This document shows positions 60,340-64,000 of a DNA stretch of 64,000 nt, one piece after another. The notes under the pieces were generated by a model. That model worked only from the letters and a program-made list of their open reading frames with translations, ran no database searches and was not told the DNA's origin. Each line of letters starts with the position of its first letter. The first letter of the stretch is position 1. The translations under genes were made by a program, and so were the position numbers. The DNA comes from Deltaproteobacteria bacterium (GTDB lineage: Bacteria > UBA10199 > JACPAL01), in NCBI GenBank assembly GCA_016180855.1, contig JACPAL010000002.1:124001-188000 (forward strand). Reading direction: 5' to 3'.

Positions 60340-60753
60340 ATGATCTCTTCTGTTGTTTGTCTCACAACGGTTGGGAGTCGTTCTGTGGCCGAGAAGATAG
60401 GACGGCGACTCGTGGCGGAGAGAACAGCCGCCTGCGTGAATGTCGTGCCGAGACTCGTTTCCTTCTATCACTGGAAAGGGAAGCTCTGTCGGGATCGTGA
60501 GTCGCTTCTGGTGATCAAGACGACCTCTGCAAAGGTGAAGAAATTGGAGAGACTCCTGCATCAGATCCACCCCTATGACCTCCCGGAATTTGTCGTGCTT
60601 TCGATGAGGGGGGGATCACAGCGCTATCTCGACTGGATCAGGAAGAGCGTAAAGAGTACCTCTAAAAACTGCCCATCTGCGTTGTTGCCCTCTCGCCAAA
60701 GATCCTCACGTACCAGCCAAGTACGCTCCGGTCTTTGGCTTGCGGGCGCCTAG
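60340..60753 (+). CDS. cutA: CutA1 divalent-cation tolerance protein with repeat-derived C-terminus
   Basis: Trimeric small protein associated with metal tolerance, precise role unresolved. Residues 1 to about 105 are a full CutA1 domain, with ACVNVVPRLVSFYHWKGKL in the middle and RYLDWIRKSV at the end, close to where CutA proteins normally stop. The frame then runs on for about 32 more residues encoded by the palindromic repeat copy B, ending in LWLAGA. The repeat seems to have replaced the original stop codon. Confidence 0.88.
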   Translation: MISSVVCLTTVGSRSVAEKIGRRLVAERTAACVNVVPRLVSFYHWKGKLCRDRESLLVIKTTSAKVKKLERLLHQIHPYDLPEFVVLSMRGGSQRYLDWIRKSVKSTSKNCPSALLPSRQRSSRTSQVRSGLWLAGA

Positions 60754-60780
60754 CATCTGGACAGTTTTTAGAGGTACTCT
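60653..60780. repeat. Long imperfect palindrome, copy B
   Basis: A 128-bp element whose ends agagtacctctaaaaactg (60653-60671) and cagtttttagaggtactct (60762-60780) are exactly complementary over 19 bp. It shares with copy A the blocks catctgc, cctcacgtacc, aagtacgctccgg and gcatctgg. The flanking inner stem gccaaaga/tctttggc differs from copy A but is still complementary. It overlaps the 3' end of cutA. Confidence 0.85.
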
Positions 60781-60789
60781 AAAGAAAAC

Positions 60790-61026
60790 ATGAGATTCAT
60801 TGCCCTCTTTTTTTCGTTTCTTTCTGTCTTCCTGTTGTGCCTCACGATGGCGGCCGGGCTCAAGGCGGGACATGGGCAGGAGTATTTTATCCCCCATCTT
60901 TACTGGGGGTTTGCGACACTCTCCGTTGTTTTAATCACATTGACCCTTTGCCTCCTTTTTATTTTCAAGATGCATGGGATCATCCATGAGCTGGCGGATC
61001 AATTAGAATCAAAGGAGAAGGAGTGA
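60790..61026 (+). CDS. Small two-helix membrane protein
   Basis: A 78-residue protein with two hydrophobic segments (about 3-24 and 38-62) and a charged Glu/Lys-rich C-terminus. I do not recognise a family. The ATG lies 10 bases after the palindromic repeat, with a weak AAAGAAA upstream. Its stop overlaps the GTG start of the next gene (GTGA), so the two are coupled and may act together in the inner membrane. Confidence 0.72.
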   Translation: MRFIALFFSFLSVFLLCLTMAAGLKAGHGQEYFIPHLYWGFATLSVVLITLTLCLLFIFKMHGIIHELADQLESKEKE

Positions 61027-61508
61027 TCCTCACCTACCTCCATCTGGCAGGTCTTGTTATCAGTCTGGGCGGCGGACTCTTTTTTGTTATCGGTCTTTAC
61101 CCCTCCCTCAGGACTTTTGACGATCCCTCAATCCGGATGAGGCTTTTGGCCTCGTCCCTTCGCATCTTTCATCCCCTTTTTCTCTTTGGCCTTTGCTTAA
61201 CCTTCATGACGGGCGCACTCCACCTCACTGATTTCAAAATTGCGTTGGGCAGTGACTATCTCCCAAAAATCGGCTCGATCCTGCTCTGGAAATTCGGAAT
61301 GACGCTTTTGATTTTTCTCATCGCCGGCATGCAATGTTTTGGAATGGGGCTCAAGTTTCAGCGCATGGTGAATGGGGTGGTTCCTGGCGATTTGGCAACA
61401 CAGGAGAGATATGCAAAAAAGATCTGGAGGGCGCAGTTTGCCAATCTGATTTTTCTCGCAATAACCTTGTGGTTAGGTTTAATGATGTCGGCCATTATCC
61501 ATGACTAG
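61023..61508 (+). CDS. Integral membrane protein, CopD/DUF4149-like
   Basis: A 161-residue membrane protein with four hydrophobic helices, starting at a GTG that overlaps the previous gene. HLAGLVISLGGGLFFV in the first helix and FHPLFLFGLCLTFMTGALHL in the second, with conserved-looking histidines, recall small membrane domains of the CopD or DUF4149 type. The assignment is loose. It overlaps the next gene by 8 bases. Confidence 0.72.
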   Translation: MILTYLHLAGLVISLGGGLFFVIGLYPSLRTFDDPSIRMRLLASSLRIFHPLFLFGLCLTFMTGALHLTDFKIALGSDYLPKIGSILLWKFGMTLLIFLIAGMQCFGMGLKFQRMVNGVVPGDLATQERYAKKIWRAQFANLIFLAITLWLGLMMSAIIHD

Positions 61509-62142
61509 CCCCTCTCCCTTTTATCTCAAGCAACTCGAAGTCGGCATGATGCAGAACTTCAACTACCTCATTGGCGACCCGGAAACGAAGGAGTGCGCCT
61601 GGGTTGATCCGGCCTGGGAGGTGGACCGTCTCCTCAAAATGGCAAAGGCCGATGGCTATCAGATCAAAAAAATTCTCTTAACCCACAATCATTTTGACCA
61701 TATTGATGGGGTTGAGGCGGTTGTGAAGGCGACCGGTGCTGAGGTTTATATCCATCCGGAGGATGAGGCGCCGGTTCGAAAAAAGGCGGCTCACATTATT
61801 CCTGCTACTGCTGGCATGGAGTTCAAAATTGGCCATCTCAAGGTGGCGGCGATCCACACCCCCGGCCATACCCCGGGTTCAACCTGCTATCTTGTGGAGG
61901 ATCTTCACCTCGTTACGGGGGATACCCTTTTTCAGGGAAATTGTGGTCGCTGTGACCTTCCGGGAAGCAGTCCCCAGAGACTTTTTGAAAGCCTGCAACA
62001 TCTAAAGAGCTTGGACCCTTCGACCAAGGTTTACCCGGGGCACGATTATGGAACCCGGACGGTTACGACAATCGGTTATGAGAAGGAACATAATCCGACG
62101 ATGCAGGTTGGGTTTTTCCGGCAGTTTCAGGAGATCCCTTGA
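61501..62142 (+). CDS. MBL-fold hydrolase, glyoxalase II-like
   Basis: Metallo-beta-lactamase-fold protein of 213 residues with the metal motif THNHFDHIDG, the second-site HTPGHTPGS and the late GHDYG. QNFNYLIGD at the start and GRCDLPGS in the middle match glyoxalase II-like and persulfide-dioxygenase-like hydrolases. It is shorter than true GloB, which has an extra C-terminal helical domain, so the thioester substrate is open. It is the last gene of the group before a terminator-like hairpin. Confidence 0.88.
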   Translation: MTSPSPFYLKQLEVGMMQNFNYLIGDPETKECAWVDPAWEVDRLLKMAKADGYQIKKILLTHNHFDHIDGVEAVVKATGAEVYIHPEDEAPVRKKAAHIIPATAGMEFKIGHLKVAAIHTPGHTPGSTCYLVEDLHLVTGDTLFQGNCGRCDLPGSSPQRLFESLQHLKSLDPSTKVYPGHDYGTRTVTTIGYEKEHNPTMQVGFFRQFQEIP

Positions 62143-62143
62143 A

Positions 62144-62160
62144 GGCACCTCAAAAAACTA
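62144..62160. repeat. Remnant resembling the arm of the long palindrome
   Basis: The bases after the MBL stop contain ggcacctcaaaaaact, almost the same as the left arm of copy A (gggcacctcaaaaact). No matching centre or right arm follows; instead a different hairpin begins at once. It may be a decayed or replaced copy of that element. Confidence 0.45.
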
Positions 62161-62212
62161 GGCCCTCTCCCCTTGGCCTGCCCTGAGCCATGCCGAAGGG
62201 AGGGAGAGGGCC
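62161..62212. terminator. GC-rich hairpin between convergent MBL and peroxiredoxin genes
   Basis: Arms ggccctctccc (62161-62171) and gggagagggcc (62202-62212) are exactly complementary over 11 bp. The interior contains ccctgagc...gccgaaggg, a common REP-like hairpin core in bacterial genomes. Its position between convergent genes suggests a bidirectional terminator, though no long T run follows. Confidence 0.55.
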
Positions 62213-62256
62213 ATTATAGACGCGGGTGATCTTTGGAGGTGAGGGATGAAGACTTT

Positions 62257-62841
62257 TTATCTCCCCACCGAACCAAAATATTCCTTCGACTTCGTCGGAT
62301 CCGGTTTGATCTTTTTTCCACCCGGTTTCCAGTTGGCAGGGCAGACCTCGCCGGTCTTATCGACCTCTTGAATCGCGGCGAGTACACGGGCGATCTCCTC
62401 GGTATTACGACCGATCCCTAGGTCATGTACGGCCTTGTAGCGGAGCTTGCCGGTTGGATCGATGATAAAGACACCGCGAAGCGCAATGCCGGCATCGAGC
62501 AACACCTCGTAGTCGCGGCTGATCTGCTTGCTTAAGTCTGCCACGAGCGGGAAGTTGAGTCTCTCGAGTCCACCCTCTTTTCGGGATGTCTTGATCCAGG
62601 CGAGGTGAGAGAACTTGCTGTCAACAGAAACACCAAGGATCTCGGCGCCCAGCTCACGAAACTGGCCGTAATTGTCCGAGAAGGCGGTGATTTCGGTTGG
62701 GCAAACGAACGTAAAGTCGAGGGGATAGAAGAAGAGAACGACCCATTTCCCCTTATAGTCAGCGAGGCTGACCTTCTTGAACTCCTCTCCCACAACGGCA
62801 TCGGCCGTAAAATTGGGAGCAAGCTGTCCGATCTGAAGCAT
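62257..62841 (-). CDS. Typical 2-Cys peroxiredoxin (AhpC/TSA family)
   Basis: Thiol peroxidase that reduces H2O2 and organic peroxides. The 194-residue protein starts at 62841 after TAAAGGAGG. The peroxidatic cysteine is C47 in [10 protein letters not shown], and the resolving cysteine is C167 in GEVCPANW. Both sites, length and the GRNTEEI region match the AhpC/Prx1 class. No AhpF or thioredoxin reductase gene is adjacent. It lies 83 bases downstream of the ThiF-type gene on the same strand. Confidence 0.95.
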   Translation of the reverse strand: MLQIGQLAPNFTADAVVGEEFKKVSLADYKGKWVVLFFYPLDFTFVCPTEITAFSDNYGQFRELGAEILGVSVDSKFSHLAWIKTSRKEGGLERLNFPLVADLSKQISRDYEVLLDAGIALRGVFIIDPTGKLRYKAVHDLGIGRNTEEIARVLAAIQEVDKTGEVCPANWKPGGKKIKPDPTKSKEYFGSVGR

Positions 62842-62923
62842 AAAAACCTCCTTTAGGTTATTAATGAGGTGCGGGGCATAACAACTTTTCCCCTCAACCG
62901 TCAAGAACAGAGCAGGAACTGGA

Positions 62924-64000
62924 TTATGAGTCTCCTCGTCCCGAGCAAAACCATTCGTAATCAATGAGTTCTTTGATCGTCGGCCTTTCTCCGCAGACGG
63001 GACAGGCCAAATCCCTCCGGACCTTCATCTCACGAAATTTTTGTTGGAGGGCATCATACATCAGGAGTCGACCGACGAGCGGTTGGCCGATATCGAGAAG
63101 AAGCTTGATTGCCTCTACTGCCTGGATTGAGCCGATAATTCCCGGCAGGACACCGAGCACCCCTGCCTCAGCGCAGGAAGGGGCCATTTCAGGAGGGGGA
63201 GGTTCCGGATAGAGACAACGGTAGCAGGGGCCGAATCCTGGTTTGATGACCATCACCTGCCCCTCAAAACGGAAGATGCTCGCATCGACGAGCTGTTTTT
63301 TGGCAAGGACGCAGGCGTCGTTGATGAGGTAGCGTGTGGCAAAATTGTCACAGCCGTTCACAACGACATCATAATCAGCGATGAGTCTCATGACGTTTTC
63401 ACGAGACAGTTTTTCCTGGTACGGCATGACCTTTACCTGCGAATTGATCCCCCTCAGCGTCTTTTTGGCCGATTCAACCTTCGGGCTCCCGACCTCGTAT
63501 TCACTATGCAGGATTTGGCGTTGGAGGTTTGTCAGGTCGACCTGGTCATAGTCGATGATGCCGAGCGTTCCAACCCCTGCGGCTGCGAGATAAAGGGCGG
63601 CGGGGCAGCCAAGGCCACCGGCGCCAATCAGAAGGATCTTTGAAGAGAGGAGTTTGAGTTGTCCTGCCTCACCCACCTCGGGCAAGAGGGTATGGCGGGA
63701 GTAGCGGACCATCTGGTCGTCACTGAGCATTTTACGATTTTCAATCGGGAGCCCTGCGTTCTTCCAGCCGTTGAAACCGCCGCTCATTGAGGAGACCTTC
63801 TTGTAGCCGAGCTGCTCGAGTGATTTTGCCGCGAGCGCGGAGCGGACCCCCCCGGCGCAGTAGCAGATCACCTCGCTGTTTTTGTCGGGTACCTCCTCTT
63901 CGACCTCGAGCTCCAGAAAACCACGCGCGATCGTTTTTGCCCCCGGGACGACACCCGATTTCCACTCATCCGGCTCCCGGACGTCAATAAGAACAAGATT
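62924..64000 (-). CDS. Rhodanese-ThiF/MoeB fusion, N-terminus cut by window edge
   Basis: E1-like adenylyltransferase for sulfur transfer to a ThiS/MoaD-type protein. The frame is open to base 64000. The N-terminal part is a rhodanese domain with [10 protein letters not shown] and the active-site loop CYCAGGVRS. After a linker the ThiF domain begins, with [11 protein letters not shown], the nucleotide motif [43 protein letters not shown] and the zinc-binding pairs CYRC and CPVC. In the common MoeB-rhodanese fusions the rhodanese follows the ThiF domain; here it precedes it. The partner carrier protein is not in the window. Confidence 0.9.
   Translation of the reverse strand, partial: NLVLIDVREPDEWKSGVVPGAKTIARGFLELEVEEEVPDKNSEVICYCAGGVRSALAAKSLEQLGYKKVSSMSGGFNGWKNAGLPIENRKMLSDDQMVRYSRHTLLPEVGEAGQLKLLSSKILLIGAGGLGCPAALYLAAAGVGTLGIIDYDQVDLTNLQRQILHSEYEVGSPKVESAKKTLRGINSQVKVMPYQEKLSRENVMRLIADYDVVVNGCDNFATRYLINDACVLAKKQLVDASIFRFEGQVMVIKPGFGPCYRCLYPEPPPPEMAPSCAEAGVLGVLPGIIGSIQAVEAIKLLLDIGQPLVGRLLMYDALQQKFREMKVRRDLACPVCGERPTIKELIDYEWFCSGRGDS

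Overview
The window looks like chromosome of a Gram-negative bacterium from a deltaproteobacterial-type lineage in the broad sense. The gene order ispE, tRNA-Gln, prs, rplY, pth, rpsF, rpsR, DUF2232 gene, rplI, dnaB is typical of that group. RpoH, HtrA/Do, an OmpA-family protein, a lipoprotein and an outer-membrane Pel porin all point to a diderm envelope. Genus and species cannot be read from the sequence. No phage, IS element, rRNA operon or CRISPR array was seen.

Left part (1-18.9 kb): the 3' part of an acetoacetyl-CoA synthetase gene, then glyA/nrdR and rpiB/rpmF on the minus strand with corA between them, a chromate transporter gene, a PilZ gene and recA. Next comes an accessory catabolic patch. 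Its plus-strand arm is VOC protein, HpaD-like extradiol dioxygenase and DapA-like lyase. Its minus-strand arm is HpaE-like aldehyde dehydrogenase and a heme-oxygenase-fold metalloenzyme. The arms flank an AAA+/DUF4143 ATPase gene and a frameshifted ASCH-like gene. An 832-residue protein with a complete thermolysin-type zinc site and rpoH follow.

Middle (18.9-44.7 kb): htrA, an alpha/beta hydrolase gene, a 2577-residue multidomain protein of unknown role (two methyltransferase-like domains and a possible nuclease-like domain), the housekeeping ispE-to-rdgB block, a lipoprotein/OmpA divergent pair, an acyl-CoA dehydrogenase gene and an archaeal-type CDC48 ATPase gene.

Right part (44.7-64 kb): tRNA-Pro abuts a 15-kb operon for a Pel-type exopolysaccharide. 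Its order is response regulator, PelA hydrolase, PelA deacetylase, PelB, second response regulator, PelD (c-di-GMP site kept), PelE, HEAT-repeat protein, PelF, PelG, GlmM. PelA is split into two genes, no pelC is visible, and two receiver proteins and a HEAT protein are extra. The window ends with Rieske, CutA, small membrane protein, MBL-hydrolase and peroxiredoxin genes and a rhodanese-ThiF gene cut by the window edge.

Two copies of a ~125-bp imperfect palindrome (21.4 and 60.7 kb) are dispersed in the window. Their arms differ in sequence but stay self-complementary, and one copy supplies the C-terminus of CutA.
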